From contig NZ_AOHO01000075.1 of NCBI RefSeq assembly GCF_000342005.1, forward strand, positions 62,001-126,000: DNA of 64,000 nucleotides. The letters are read 5' to 3'. The translations under genes were made by a program, and so were the position numbers. Within the stretch, counting starts at the first letter, position 1, and every line of letters starts with the position of its first letter. Positions 35,134-44,549 of the stretch are shown piece by piece. The DNA is from Amycolatopsis decaplanina DSM 44594 (GTDB lineage Bacteria > Actinomycetota > Actinomycetes > Mycobacteriales > Pseudonocardiaceae). Under the pieces are notes generated by a model. It did no database searches. It had not been told where the DNA came from and saw only the letters and a program-made list of their open reading frames with translations.

Positions 35134-36306
35134 TCATGAGGAAGGGATCGGGTCCGCCAGAGCCCGCTCGACCTCGTCGAGTCCTTCGACGACCGCCACC
35201 CGGCCCAGGCGGTCCGTCGCCCCTCCCGCTTTCACCTCCCGGCCGGTGACCAGCAGAACCACGGTTTCCAGCGGGTCCGCCAGGCCGCGTTCGAAGGCTG
35301 TTTTCAGCCCGGCCAGGGCCGCCGCCCCGGCGGGTTCGGCACCCACGCCTGCCCGGCAGGCCAAGGTCGCGACCGCGTTCAGCAGTGCGTCTTCGGTGAC
35401 CGCCACCATTTCTCCGCCGCCTCGGCTGACCACGTCCAGCACGGCATCGCCGATGGCCGGGCGTACCACCGCGATGCCGTCGGCGATCGTGGCGGCGGGA
35501 TTGAGCTCCGCCGGCCCGGCGGGCGTGCCGAGCCAGGCTCGCACCAGCGGCTGGCAACGCTCGGCCTGTACCCCGATCAGACGTGGTTGGTGCGTGGCAA
35601 GGCCGCAGCCGACGAGTTCGGCGAAGCCCTTGTCGAGCGCCACCAAGGTGGGGCCGTCGCCGACCGGGACGATCATCACGTCCGGCACCCGGCGTTCGAG
35701 CTGTTCCCACACCTCGAACGCCACCGTCTTCTTCGCCTCGATGGTGAACGGGTTGGCGCCGGTGTTGCGGTCGAGCCAGCCGAACGTGCGGGCGGCGGCC
35801 CGGGAGAGCTCGACAGCGGCCGCGTAGCCATCGCGCACTTGGAAGACCTGTGCACCGGCCTGCGTCATGAGCGCGAGCTTGTCCGGCCGGCAGTCGGTGG
35901 ACACGAAGAGCACGGCCCGTATCCCGGCCGCGGCGGCACCGTAGGCGGTGGCGACAGCCGCGTTGCCGGTGGACGCGGTCGTGATCGTATCCACCCCGCG
36001 CCGCAGCCCGTCTTCGATCACGAGTGCGGTGGCACGGTCCTTGTTGGACGCGCTCGGATTACGCGTCTCGTCCTTGATCCACAGCTGCGGCGCGCCCAGC
36101 TCCTGTCTCAGAGCCGGTGCGGGCAAGAGCGGCGTGCCACCGACCGGCACCGGGTATCGCACCGGATCATCGGGAATCGGCAGGAGCTTTCGATATCGCC
36201 ACATGGTGAACGAACCCGGCTGACCCCGCGACATCAGCGCGGGACTGTAGTCGTATTGCAGCCATTCGCATCCCGCAAGATCGGCCGACCCGGTCACTCT
36301 GCCCAC
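35134..36306 (-). CDS. Threonine synthase-like PLP enzyme
   Basis: About 390 residues from GTG 36306, with AGAGGGG ten bases before it; the frame is open further up to 36339. The PLP lysine is in NPSASNKDRATAL (Lys89 of this start), and the glycine-rich phosphate loop is TASTGNAAVATAYGAAAAG. It fits fold type II enzymes such as threonine synthase, but here it is the last gene of an operon with SbnA and SbnB, so it may act on phosphohomoserine or O-phosphoserine-like substrates, or supply an unusual amino acid. The reaction is inference. Confidence 0.8.
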   Translation of the reverse strand: MGRVTGSADLAGCEWLQYDYSPALMSRGQPGSFTMWRYRKLLPIPDDPVRYPVPVGGTPLLPAPALRQELGAPQLWIKDETRNPSASNKDRATALVIEDGLRRGVDTITTASTGNAAVATAYGAAAAGIRAVLFVSTDCRPDKLALMTQAGAQVFQVRDGYAAAVELSRAAARTFGWLDRNTGANPFTIEAKKTVAFEVWEQLERRVPDVMIVPVGDGPTLVALDKGFAELVGCGLATHQPRLIGVQAERCQPLVRAWLGTPAGPAELNPAATIADGIAVVRPAIGDAVLDVVSRGGGEMVAVTEDALLNAVATLACRAGVGAEPAGAAALAGLKTAFERGLADPLETVVLLVTGREVKAGGATDRLGRVAVVEGLDEVERALADPIPSS

Positions 36307-36328
36307 GTCGTGGCCACCCCTCTGTATG

Positions 36329-37315
36329 TCAGACCGCACGGGAACCGGCGGTGATCTCGTCGGCGCCGATCACGTCCTCGCCGTAGAGATCCTGCAGCCA
36401 GTTGCTCTGGTAGACGGTGTCGAGGTAGCGCTCGCCGAGGTCCGGGGCGATGGCCACCGCGGTGAGTTCACGCGAGTCGTGCTGAGCCAGCCAGCCCATC
36501 GCGCCGCTGACCACTGTGCCGGTGGACCCGCCGAACAGGAATCCGCTTCTGGCCAGCCGATGGCAGGCACGGACGGTGTCCGCCTCCTCCACGCATACCA
36601 CATCGTCCACATAGGACTCGTCGAGCAGTGGTGGACGGACGCTTGTGCCCAGGCCGGGAATCATCCGGCGGCCAGGCGGACCACCGAAGGTCACCGAGCC
36701 GGTGCTGTCCACCGCGACGACCCGCACCGGCCGGTGCCACTCGCGGAAGTAGCGTGCGCAGCCCATCAGGGTCCCAGTGGTGCCGGCCCCGACGAACAGC
36801 ACGTCCAGCTGCGGGAACGCTGCCGCGATCGCCGGGGCCGTCCTGCGGTAGTGCGCCTTCCAGTTGCCCGGATTGGCGTACTGGTTGAGCCATAGGTACC
36901 GGTCGTCGGAGGCGCACAGCGCACGGACGTGGTCGATCCGTGCGCCGAGGAAGCCGCCGTTGGCGTCCGGTTCGGTGATGACGTGCACCTGGCTGCCCAA
37001 CGCCTCCATCAGCCGCCTGGTCGACAGGTTGCAGCGGGAATCGGTCACGCACAGGAACCGGTAGCCCTTGCTCGCCGCGATCACGCTCAGCGCCACGCCC
37101 AGGTTCCCGGAGGAGGACTCGACCAGGATCGACCCAGGCATCAAGGCTCCGTGCCGCTCGGCTGCCGCCACCATCTCGGTCGCGGCCTTCAGCTTGATCG
37201 AGCCGGCGAAGTTGAACCCTTCACACTTCAGGAAAAGCGAGCGGCCGAAGATCGACCGAAGTTCGACGTAGAGCTCGTCTTCGTTGAAATCCTGTGGAAC
37301 GGATATGACTGGCAC
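36329..37315 (-). CDS. sbnA: SbnA-like 2,3-diaminopropionate synthase subunit
   Basis: A 328-residue cysteine-synthase-fold enzyme from GTG 37315, preceded by AAGGGGG. The PLP lysine is in FNFAGSIKLKAATEM (Lys41), and the loop SSSGNLGVALS binds the substrate. SbnA replaces the phosphate of O-phospho-L-serine by L-glutamate to give N-(1-amino-1-carboxyl-2-ethyl)-glutamic acid. The SbnB gene lies directly upstream in the same operon (40 bp), which is the arrangement known from the siderophore and viomycin-type pathways. The product feeds the NRPS gene upstream. Confidence 0.9.
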   Translation of the reverse strand: MPVISVPQDFNEDELYVELRSIFGRSLFLKCEGFNFAGSIKLKAATEMVAAAERHGALMPGSILVESSSGNLGVALSVIAASKGYRFLCVTDSRCNLSTRRLMEALGSQVHVITEPDANGGFLGARIDHVRALCASDDRYLWLNQYANPGNWKAHYRRTAPAIAAAFPQLDVLFVGAGTTGTLMGCARYFREWHRPVRVVAVDSTGSVTFGGPPGRRMIPGLGTSVRPPLLDESYVDDVVCVEEADTVRACHRLARSGFLFGGSTGTVVSGAMGWLAQHDSRELTAVAIAPDLGERYLDTVYQSNWLQDLYGEDVIGADEITAGSRAV

Positions 37316-37354
37316 CTTTTGCCCCCTTCATTTGTGTGGCAGCTACTCGGCCGC

Positions 37355-38440
37355 TCATCCGTACCGGCGCAGCTCGTGGAAGAAGTCGTCGACGACGTGC
37401 AACTCGCGGGAGCGGACCACTTCCTCGTAGACGTATTTGCCCACCGCGAGGTCGAGCACGCCGAGACCGAACGGCGAGAACACCACCGGTCGGTCGGCCG
37501 GCACCGTCACCCGCCCGGAGATCACGTCGTCCAACGTGCCGTGCAGGAAGTCCCGGTCGCCCGTGAGCTGTTCGGCCAGATGTGGCGAGGTGTCGGCTTT
37601 CAGGCAGTGCTCGACGTCGTCGACGATGTTGGTCGAGGCGAGCACGATCTCCGGCGCGAGGTCGCGTAGCGACACGTGCAGCACCAACGGATTGTGCTCG
37701 AACCACGACAGGTCGCCGACATGCGGCTGACCGGCGACGGTGGCGAAGACCACCAGGTCGGCCGACCGGATCAACTGCTCGGCGTCCTCGTGCACGGTGA
37801 TCCGGCCGCCGGTGCCCGACCGCTCCAGGTAACCACGGAAGCCCGCCGCGCTGTCGGCGGACAGGTCATGCACGCCGATCTCGGCGAAGGACCAGCCGGT
37901 GCCGGCCAGGAAGGTGTGGATGTAACGGGCGATCAGGCCCACGCCGAAGAACCCGACGCGCATCGGACGTGGCCGGCCGCGGGACAACCACTCAGCCGCC
38001 GACGCCGCCAGCGCGGCCGTCCTGGTGGCGCTGATGATCGAGCTTTCCAGGCAGGCGAACGGGTAGCCGGTCTCGTGGTCGTTGAGGATCAGCACGGCCG
38101 AGGCTCTCGGGATGCCGGCCGCCACGTTCTCCGGGAAGCTGGAGATCCACTTCAGGCCGGCCACCCGCACCTGCCCGCCGATCGCGGCGGGCAGCGCGAT
38201 GATCCTGGCGGACGGACGGTCGGGGAAACGCAGGAAGTAGGACGGCGGGTTCACCGAATCACCGGCACAGTGCAGCCGATAGGCGGCCTCGATCAACTCC
38301 ACGATCAGGTTCTCACGCCCCTCCAGCGCACGCTGGACCTGGGCGCCGGAGATCACCGCGAACGGTGGCACGGTGATCGGTTCGGTGGCGATCGGTTCGG
38401 ACATCGCGGGCTCCGTTGCGGTGGAACGGATCGTGCTCAT
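37355..38440 (-). CDS. sbnB: SbnB-like diaminopropionate-forming dehydrogenase
   Basis: A 361-residue ornithine cyclodeaminase-family protein from ATG 38440, with GGAGGTGA upstream. The Rossmann part reads RVGFFGVGLIARYIHTFL, and SLRDLAPEIVLASTNIVDDV is a family-typical loop. SbnB oxidatively cleaves the SbnA product to L-2,3-diaminopropionate and 2-oxoglutarate with NAD. Its start overlaps the oxygenase stop (ATGA). A second paralogue lies at 61387-62391. True ornithine cyclodeaminase activity is less likely because of the SbnA neighbour. Confidence 0.9.
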   Translation of the reverse strand: MSTIRSTATEPAMSEPIATEPITVPPFAVISGAQVQRALEGRENLIVELIEAAYRLHCAGDSVNPPSYFLRFPDRPSARIIALPAAIGGQVRVAGLKWISSFPENVAAGIPRASAVLILNDHETGYPFACLESSIISATRTAALAASAAEWLSRGRPRPMRVGFFGVGLIARYIHTFLAGTGWSFAEIGVHDLSADSAAGFRGYLERSGTGGRITVHEDAEQLIRSADLVVFATVAGQPHVGDLSWFEHNPLVLHVSLRDLAPEIVLASTNIVDDVEHCLKADTSPHLAEQLTGDRDFLHGTLDDVISGRVTVPADRPVVFSPFGLGVLDLAVGKYVYEEVVRSRELHVVDDFFHELRRYG

Positions 38441-39444
38441 CTTGTGGTCACCTCCACGGTCGGCGAGCAGTCGGCCAGGCGCACCGGGGCGGCCATCGCG
38501 ACGAGCACTTCGCGCGGTCCCTCGTAGGGGTCCCTGCTGTGCGCGGTGCGGATGTTGTCGACGAGCATCAGGTCGCCGGCCTGCCACGGCTCGCGTGCGG
38601 TGTTGGCCTCGTAGACCTTGTTGATCAGTTGGATGACGTCCTCGCCGATCGGGTCACCATTGCCGAAGCGGGTGTTGAACGGCAGGGCGTCGGCGCCGTA
38701 AACGTCCACCAGGTACTCGCGCACCTCGGGGTCTATCGTCCACTCGCTCAGGAACGCGATCTGGTTGAACCAGCAGCGTCGGCCGGTGACCGGATGACGC
38801 ACCACGGCGCTGCGGCGCTGCCTGGTGCGCAGCCCACCACCGGGTTGCCACTCGAAGTCGATCGCGTTGGCACGGCAGTAGCTCTCGACGGCGCCACGGT
38901 CCTCGGTGCCGAACGCCTCGGCCCAGGACGCCCCGATGTCGTCGTTGTAGACGCGGATGAGCAGCCAGCCCTCCCGCTCGAACCGCTCGATCAACTCGCC
39001 GGGCAGCGCGTCGAGCACACTCGGCGAGTCGGCCACCCCGGTGGCTCCGCCGTCGGTGGGAGCGCTCAGGCACGCGAACAGCATCAGGCCGGGGAACTCG
39101 AGCGTGTAGCTCAGTTCGTGGTGCATGCACATCGGCTGGTTCGCGGGCCACTTCGACGAGGAGTACACGCCGCCGGGGTAAGTCTGCCGGGGCGCGAAAG
39201 CCTCCTTCTCGGTCATCAAACCGGTGGGCCCCATGACTCGAAAGACGGCACCGGTCTCGGCCGCGTCGCGCGGCCCGAGACCGCGGAGGAGGACCGAACC
39301 GTGCTCGGCGACGACGGCGCGTAGCGCGTCCCGGTGCTCGGCCACCCAGCTCAGTGCGTCGCCGTTGGCATCGGTCCGCAGTATCGGAGGTTTGCCGGGT
39401 CGCAGGTCGATGTCGAGCTGTGGCGCCCGGAATGAGGACGACAT
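38437..39444 (-). CDS. Fe(II)/2-oxoglutarate oxygenase (TauD/SyrP-like)
   Basis: A 335-residue enzyme from ATG 39444, with AAAGGAAA upstream. The metal site is His108-x-Glu110 in MHHELSYT plus a distal His in TAHSRDPYEGPREVLV, where the arginine binds 2-oxoglutarate. The region around HHELSYTLEFPGLMLFAC resembles SyrP-type hydroxylases that act on carrier-bound or free amino acids in NRPS pathways. It is therefore a candidate beta-hydroxylase of an amino acid or carrier-bound residue. Its exact substrate is inference. Confidence 0.88.
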   Translation of the reverse strand: MSSSFRAPQLDIDLRPGKPPILRTDANGDALSWVAEHRDALRAVVAEHGSVLLRGLGPRDAAETGAVFRVMGPTGLMTEKEAFAPRQTYPGGVYSSSKWPANQPMCMHHELSYTLEFPGLMLFACLSAPTDGGATGVADSPSVLDALPGELIERFEREGWLLIRVYNDDIGASWAEAFGTEDRGAVESYCRANAIDFEWQPGGGLRTRQRRSAVVRHPVTGRRCWFNQIAFLSEWTIDPEVREYLVDVYGADALPFNTRFGNGDPIGEDVIQLINKVYEANTAREPWQAGDLMLVDNIRTAHSRDPYEGPREVLVAMAAPVRLADCSPTVEVTTR

Positions 39445-39456
39445 CTCGGTTTCCTT

Positions 39457-41991
39457 TCAGTTTCCACTCGGGGAAGAAGTCAGCAATTCGGCGGCGCGCC
39501 ACTCGGAGCTGCTGTCGAGCAGCCTGGCCATATCGGCGAGGACCGGACACCGGGTGACGTCCGTGAGGGACACCGCGCGGTCCAGGGCGATCACCAGCCG
39601 CACCGCCGACAGCGACGTGCCGCCCCGGTCGAAGAAGTGGTCCCGCAGGCCGATCTGGTCGGCCGGGATTCCGAGCACCGTCGCCCATGCGGCCGCCAGC
39701 CGCCGCTCGGCCGGTGTACTCGGCGTCTGGAAGTCGTTCTCCGCGACATCACCGCCGTCGAGTTCGCCGGCGAGCGCCGTCAGCGTCGTCCTGTCGATCT
39801 TGCCGTTGGCGGTCAGCGGCAGACCTTCCCTCCAGTGGAAGGCCGACGGGACCATGTACTCGGGCAACGACTCCCCCAGCCGGTCCCGTATGACGCCGGC
39901 CTCGAGCGGCCGCCGACCGGAGTAGAAGGCCACCAGACGCTTGTTCCGGTCGGGCCCCTCGGCGACCACTACGGCACTGTCACGGACTTCGGTCACCCGT
40001 GACAAGGCGTTCTCGATCTCGCCGATCTCGATCCGGAAGCCACGGATCTTGACCTGGTTGTCCCGGCGGCCGAGGAACTCGAGCTTGCCCTCCGGCTGCC
40101 AGCGGCCGTAGTCGCCGCTCAGGCAGAGCCGCTGACCCTCGCGGTGGGGATCGACCGTGAAGACCAGGCGGGTGCGCTCGGGGTCGTTGATGTACCCGCG
40201 GCCGACGCAGACCCCGGAGAAGACGATCACGCCGGGGGCGCCCAGCGGCACCGGTGACAGGTTCTCGTCGACGACGTAGACGTGCACGTTCTCGATGGGG
40301 CGGCCGAGTGGGACCCGTTCGGTGTCCGGTACCCGGTCCATGACCTCGTGGACGGCGTCGTCCGAGGTCTCGGTCAGCCCGTACGTGTTGACCAGCTTGA
40401 TCTTGGGCTGGGCCGCGAACCAGCGCTCTACGAGCTCCTTCTTCACGAAGTCGCCGGTGGGCGAAACCGTGTGCAGGTCCGGCAGCTCGCGGGGGTGCTG
40501 CTCCAGGTAGGACAGGACGACTTCGAGGTATGACGGCACGACCTGGAGCACGGCGGCACGGCCGTCGGCGATCGTGTCGACGAACCGCTCGATGTCCAGG
40601 ATCACCTCCTGCTCGACCAGCAGGGTCCGTCCACCGACCAGCAGTGCGGCAACCAGCTGCCACACCGAGATGTCGAAGCACTGCGGTCCGGTCTGGGGGA
40701 TCACCTCGCCCTCGCGGACCTCCAGGTCGGCGAGCTTGGCGTAGATGTGGTTGAGCATGCCCGCGTGCTCGCACATCGCGCCCTTGGGTTCTCCGGTGGA
40801 GCCCGAGGTGAACAGGATGTAGGCGAGCTGGTCCGGCGCGACTTCGATGCCGAGATTCCCGTCGGATTGGTTCTCCTGGTAAGCCGCGTCGACGCTGAGG
40901 GGCTGGATTCCGGGCAGGGTGTCGAGGGCCGCGTCGAGCGTGGTTGTGCTGCCGCGTTCGGTCAGCACGAGCCCGCACTCGGCGCGGGAGAGCGCGGTCG
41001 CGATGCGCTCGGCCGGGAAATGCGGCTCCAGGGGCAGGTACACGCCACCGGCCTTGAAAATCGCGAGGACGGCGGCCATCCAGTCCAGGTTGCGTTCCAT
41101 CACCACCGCGACGACGCCCTCGCGGCGCAGCCCCCGCGCCACCAGGGTTCGTCCCAGCCGGTTGGCGCGGGCGTTGAGTTCCCGGTAGGTCCACTGCCGG
41201 CCGCCGTGCACGGCAGCGACGGCATCCGGGTGTGCCTCCACTCGCTGCTCGAACAGCTCGTGTACCCGGCGGTCCGGCAGCTCCCGATGAGGTCCGGCGA
41301 GTCCGTTGAGCTGGAAGTGGAGTTCCTCGGCGGACAGCAGGCTCTGCCGCCCGTGCTCGGCATCCGGATCGGCGGCGATCAGCGCGAGCGCGGTGCGGTG
41401 ATAGCCGGCGATCCTGGCGGCGCAGCCGGCGTCGATGACGTCGGTCCGGTACCGCAACACGAGCTGGCCGCTGTGCCGCGAGATTCCCAGCCACAGCACG
41501 GTGTTCTCGGCGAGGGCTTGATCGTCGCCGGGGACCACGGCGCCGGTCGGATCGAAGACGGTCGAGAACGACGGCTCGATCAGGCCCAGCTCGCGCCTGA
41601 GATCATCGACCGGGAAGTCCTTGTGCGACAGCAGTTCCGACTCGGCTCGATGAGTGCCCAGGAGCAACGCCCGCCACGAGCTCGGTTCGGTCGTCAGCCG
41701 GCAGGGCAACGGCCGGCCGCCCGCCACGGCGACGTAGCCGGTCGTGACCTCTCGCTCGCCGGACAGCGCGGCGAGCACCTTGGCGTGTGCGGCCAGCAGC
41801 ACCGAGCTGAGCGGCACCGTCAGCTCGTCCGCGAGCCGCCACAACGTCGCCATCTCCTCGGCGGGGATCGGCACCTCGCGCTCGGCGACGCCCGGCACCG
41901 GATCGGTGGTCCACCGTGGGATCGTGGTGAACCCGCCCGTGACGAGCACACTCCGCCAGAATTCTCGGCCTGCTTCCGCTGGCGTTTCCAT
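39457..41991 (-). CDS. NRPS: partial condensation, adenylation and carrier domains
   Basis: An 844-residue protein from ATG 41991. Residues about 1-230 match only the C-terminal half of a condensation domain and lack HHxxxDG. Residues about 240-740 are an adenylation domain: LFTSGSTGEPKG, NTYGLTETS, RRDNQVKIRGFRIEIGEIE, NGKIDR. A carrier domain with GGTSLS follows at about 790. By manual alignment to PheA the specificity residues read D-I-W-Q-H-V-T-D-D-K, with two acidic residues that suit a cationic side chain such as diaminopropionate. No thioesterase is present. Confidence 0.88.
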   Translation of the reverse strand: METPAEAGREFWRSVLVTGGFTTIPRWTTDPVPGVAEREVPIPAEEMATLWRLADELTVPLSSVLLAAHAKVLAALSGEREVTTGYVAVAGGRPLPCRLTTEPSSWRALLLGTHRAESELLSHKDFPVDDLRRELGLIEPSFSTVFDPTGAVVPGDDQALAENTVLWLGISRHSGQLVLRYRTDVIDAGCAARIAGYHRTALALIAADPDAEHGRQSLLSAEELHFQLNGLAGPHRELPDRRVHELFEQRVEAHPDAVAAVHGGRQWTYRELNARANRLGRTLVARGLRREGVVAVVMERNLDWMAAVLAIFKAGGVYLPLEPHFPAERIATALSRAECGLVLTERGSTTTLDAALDTLPGIQPLSVDAAYQENQSDGNLGIEVAPDQLAYILFTSGSTGEPKGAMCEHAGMLNHIYAKLADLEVREGEVIPQTGPQCFDISVWQLVAALLVGGRTLLVEQEVILDIERFVDTIADGRAAVLQVVPSYLEVVLSYLEQHPRELPDLHTVSPTGDFVKKELVERWFAAQPKIKLVNTYGLTETSDDAVHEVMDRVPDTERVPLGRPIENVHVYVVDENLSPVPLGAPGVIVFSGVCVGRGYINDPERTRLVFTVDPHREGQRLCLSGDYGRWQPEGKLEFLGRRDNQVKIRGFRIEIGEIENALSRVTEVRDSAVVVAEGPDRNKRLVAFYSGRRPLEAGVIRDRLGESLPEYMVPSAFHWREGLPLTANGKIDRTTLTALAGELDGGDVAENDFQTPSTPAERRLAAAWATVLGIPADQIGLRDHFFDRGGTSLSAVRLVIALDRAVSLTDVTRCPVLADMARLLDSSSEWRAAELLTSSPSGN

Positions 41992-42026
41992 CAGACCTTT
42001 CACCTCCGCTCCCGCTTTGCGCGGTG

Positions 42027-44549
42027 CTATTTCTCGTCAACCAGAACGGTGCCGACGTCGACGTTCCGGGGAACCAGCGGATCGGCCGAGTTGTCCGGCA
42101 TCTCCCGGGCCGGGTTTCCGCCCCACCGTGCGCGCTGTGGCATTTCTTCGCCCTTCATGAGGAAGGAGTCGGGGGCCAGCACCGCGCCGTCGCCCATCGT
42201 CACGCCATAGTGGACGAGGGCGCCGGTCCCGATGGTGCAGCCGGAACCGATCGTGGTGCGGTCGGACTTGAGGGCGAAATCCTCCAGTGAGTGGCACTGG
42301 ATCGAACTTCCCACGTTGAGCGTGCAGTCGTCGCCGATCGTCACCATGTCCTTTTCCGCCATGGTGCAGCCGTCGTCGAAGAGCCTCTTGCCGAGCCGGA
42401 CACCCAGCAGCCGCCAGGCCACGTTCTTGAGCGGGGTGCCGTTGAGCGCCATGTGCATGTGCCCGGTCATCTTCAGAAAACGTTCCCGCCGCCAGCAATC
42501 GATCTGGTAAATCGAGCAGGATGTCGGCCGCGTGCCCCGGAATCCGGTAGCGGCACGTTCGACCAGCGTGAAGTAGAGCACGCCGAACAGCACGGAAAGG
42601 ACGAGGGACAACGCGATCACCGGCACCCCCCACGAGCCGTAGAGGTCTGTGGCCCCGAAACCGATCAGGGTGAGCACGAAGACGTAGAACCACCGCGACA
42701 GCAGGTGCCAGCCGATGGTGCGCGCGTTGTGCTTGTTCTTGGCCGCGAGACGGCCTGGCAGCTCGGGTCCGGTGGCCAGATGGTGGAACCTGCTGTCCCG
42801 CTCGACCGTGCGCGGGATCTCGAAGCTGGGTGAGCCCAGCAGACCGACACCCTCCCGGACCTCGCCGTCGATCGGGACCATGACCTTCGTCGCGAGCAGG
42901 CAGTTGTCACCGGTCCTGCCCTGCGAGGGATAGACGATTTCGTTGCCGAGGAAGTTGCGTGACCCGATCGAGGTTCGCGACACCCGGAAGGACGAGCTGG
43001 AGAAGTCGGCATTGACGATCGACAGTCCGTCGGCGATCACCGTTCCGCTGCCGACGGAGACCAGATAGGGGGTCTCGTGCTTCACCTGCTTGCCGAAGTT
43101 CGCCCCGGTCTGCACGACCGGTGTGAGGCGATACCCGAGCCGGTGCAGATAGCCGACGATGTAGGAACTGTCACCGAGCAACTTGATGAAGAACTTCCAG
43201 TTGGTCAGGCGCGCGATCGCCCGATGGACGCCGTAGTGGAACCCGTACAGGCGGTAGACCTTGTCCGGTTTGATGGCGAGGTTGAGCATGCGCGGGACGG
43301 TCACGACGACGAGGAGGCCGACGAGCGCGGCGCCGAAAAACAGCACGAAGGAGGTCACCAGCGCTGCGCCGTAGAACGTCCAGCTCGTGAAGGCCGACGG
43401 CCCTGGCTCGAGCAGTGTGACGAGCACCGGGACCTCGGCGAGCAGGAGATCCACGCCGCCGAACGCCAGCGGAGCGTAGAAGAACAACACGCTCACCACT
43501 TGCAGGACGGTGTAGGCGGCCCTTCTCCCGGCGCCGCAGCCGGCCGGTTCGACCCCCAGGTAATACGCTCCGGTCGGCTGCGCCGGGGACCCGTGCCAGC
43601 GCTCGCCGTCGGGCACGGCCTGCCCGGCGTGCAGCGAGGAGGTATGGCCGAGCTGGGCCCCATCGCCGAGCGAGGTCTCGATGTCGAGCACCGCCTTCTC
43701 ACCGACGAAAACGTCCTTCCCGAGGGTGACCGCGCCCGTCTGGATCTCGCCGGCGCGGGCCCGGTAGCAGGTGAGGTACGTGTCCTTGCGGATGACCGTG
43801 CCGTCGCCGATGGTGAGCAGGTCGGTGCACACCGGCGCATGCCGGGAGAAGATCACGACACCGCGCCCGATTCTCGCACCCAGCGCTCTCAGATAGAGCA
43901 CGTAGAGCGGCGAACCGGCGAACAGGACCAGCGGGTTCAGCGTGACCAACGTCTTGACCACCCAGAAGCGGACGTAGGTCAGGCTCCAGATGCGGATCCG
44001 CCGGGGCCGCCACCGGCCGATGAGCACCCATTTCGCCAAGATCGGGAGAGCGCACACGCCGACGAAGCCCGCGCCGCCGACCAGCGCCATCCGCAGGTAG
44101 TCGTCGAGCAGGCTCTTCTCCCCAGCGGAAATCCAGTCGACGCCTAGCTCGACGGCGAGCGCGGCAAGGTAGGCGTACCCGAGCAGGATCAGAACCTGCA
44201 GCGTTCCGCAGAGGACGTACTGCCGTGTGCCGGCCGGGGGCGCCACCTCGATGGCCGCCTGGGCCGGCTCGACCGGGGTATCGCTCGATGGCGCGAGCGC
44301 CGCCGCCAGGCTTCTGATCGTCGGGTGCTGGTAGATGTCCTTTATGGACACTGATGGCAGGTCCGCGTGTTTCCTGACCCGGGCACAGAACTGGGCCATC
44401 ACCATCGAGTCGGCGCCGAGGTCGTCGAAGAAGTGGCTGTCGACCGACACCCGCTCGACGCGCACGACACCGGCCAGCACCTCGGCGAGAATCCCCTCGG
44501 TGCCGGTCGTCGCGCCGGCGCGGTCGACGGCTCGGTGATCCACTGGCAT
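42027..44549 (-). CDS. Carrier protein fused to Pls/PosA-type membrane and beta-helix domain
   Basis: An 840-residue protein from ATG 44549, with AAAGGAGA upstream. Residues about 20-95 are a carrier domain with DLGADSMVM. The rest alternates transmembrane segments with left-handed beta-helix hexapeptide blocks (for example TIGDGTVIRKDTYLTC, ISIVNADFS and the C-terminal TIGSGCTIGTGALVHYG). This is the terminal domain of Pls-type synthetases that make epsilon-poly-L-lysine. It is the first gene of the operon. The domain is thought to assemble isopeptide-linked polymers at the membrane. Confidence 0.88.
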   Translation of the reverse strand: MPVDHRAVDRAGATTGTEGILAEVLAGVVRVERVSVDSHFFDDLGADSMVMAQFCARVRKHADLPSVSIKDIYQHPTIRSLAAALAPSSDTPVEPAQAAIEVAPPAGTRQYVLCGTLQVLILLGYAYLAALAVELGVDWISAGEKSLLDDYLRMALVGGAGFVGVCALPILAKWVLIGRWRPRRIRIWSLTYVRFWVVKTLVTLNPLVLFAGSPLYVLYLRALGARIGRGVVIFSRHAPVCTDLLTIGDGTVIRKDTYLTCYRARAGEIQTGAVTLGKDVFVGEKAVLDIETSLGDGAQLGHTSSLHAGQAVPDGERWHGSPAQPTGAYYLGVEPAGCGAGRRAAYTVLQVVSVLFFYAPLAFGGVDLLLAEVPVLVTLLEPGPSAFTSWTFYGAALVTSFVLFFGAALVGLLVVVTVPRMLNLAIKPDKVYRLYGFHYGVHRAIARLTNWKFFIKLLGDSSYIVGYLHRLGYRLTPVVQTGANFGKQVKHETPYLVSVGSGTVIADGLSIVNADFSSSSFRVSRTSIGSRNFLGNEIVYPSQGRTGDNCLLATKVMVPIDGEVREGVGLLGSPSFEIPRTVERDSRFHHLATGPELPGRLAAKNKHNARTIGWHLLSRWFYVFVLTLIGFGATDLYGSWGVPVIALSLVLSVLFGVLYFTLVERAATGFRGTRPTSCSIYQIDCWRRERFLKMTGHMHMALNGTPLKNVAWRLLGVRLGKRLFDDGCTMAEKDMVTIGDDCTLNVGSSIQCHSLEDFALKSDRTTIGSGCTIGTGALVHYGVTMGDGAVLAPDSFLMKGEEMPQRARWGGNPAREMPDNSADPLVPRNVDVGTVLVDEK

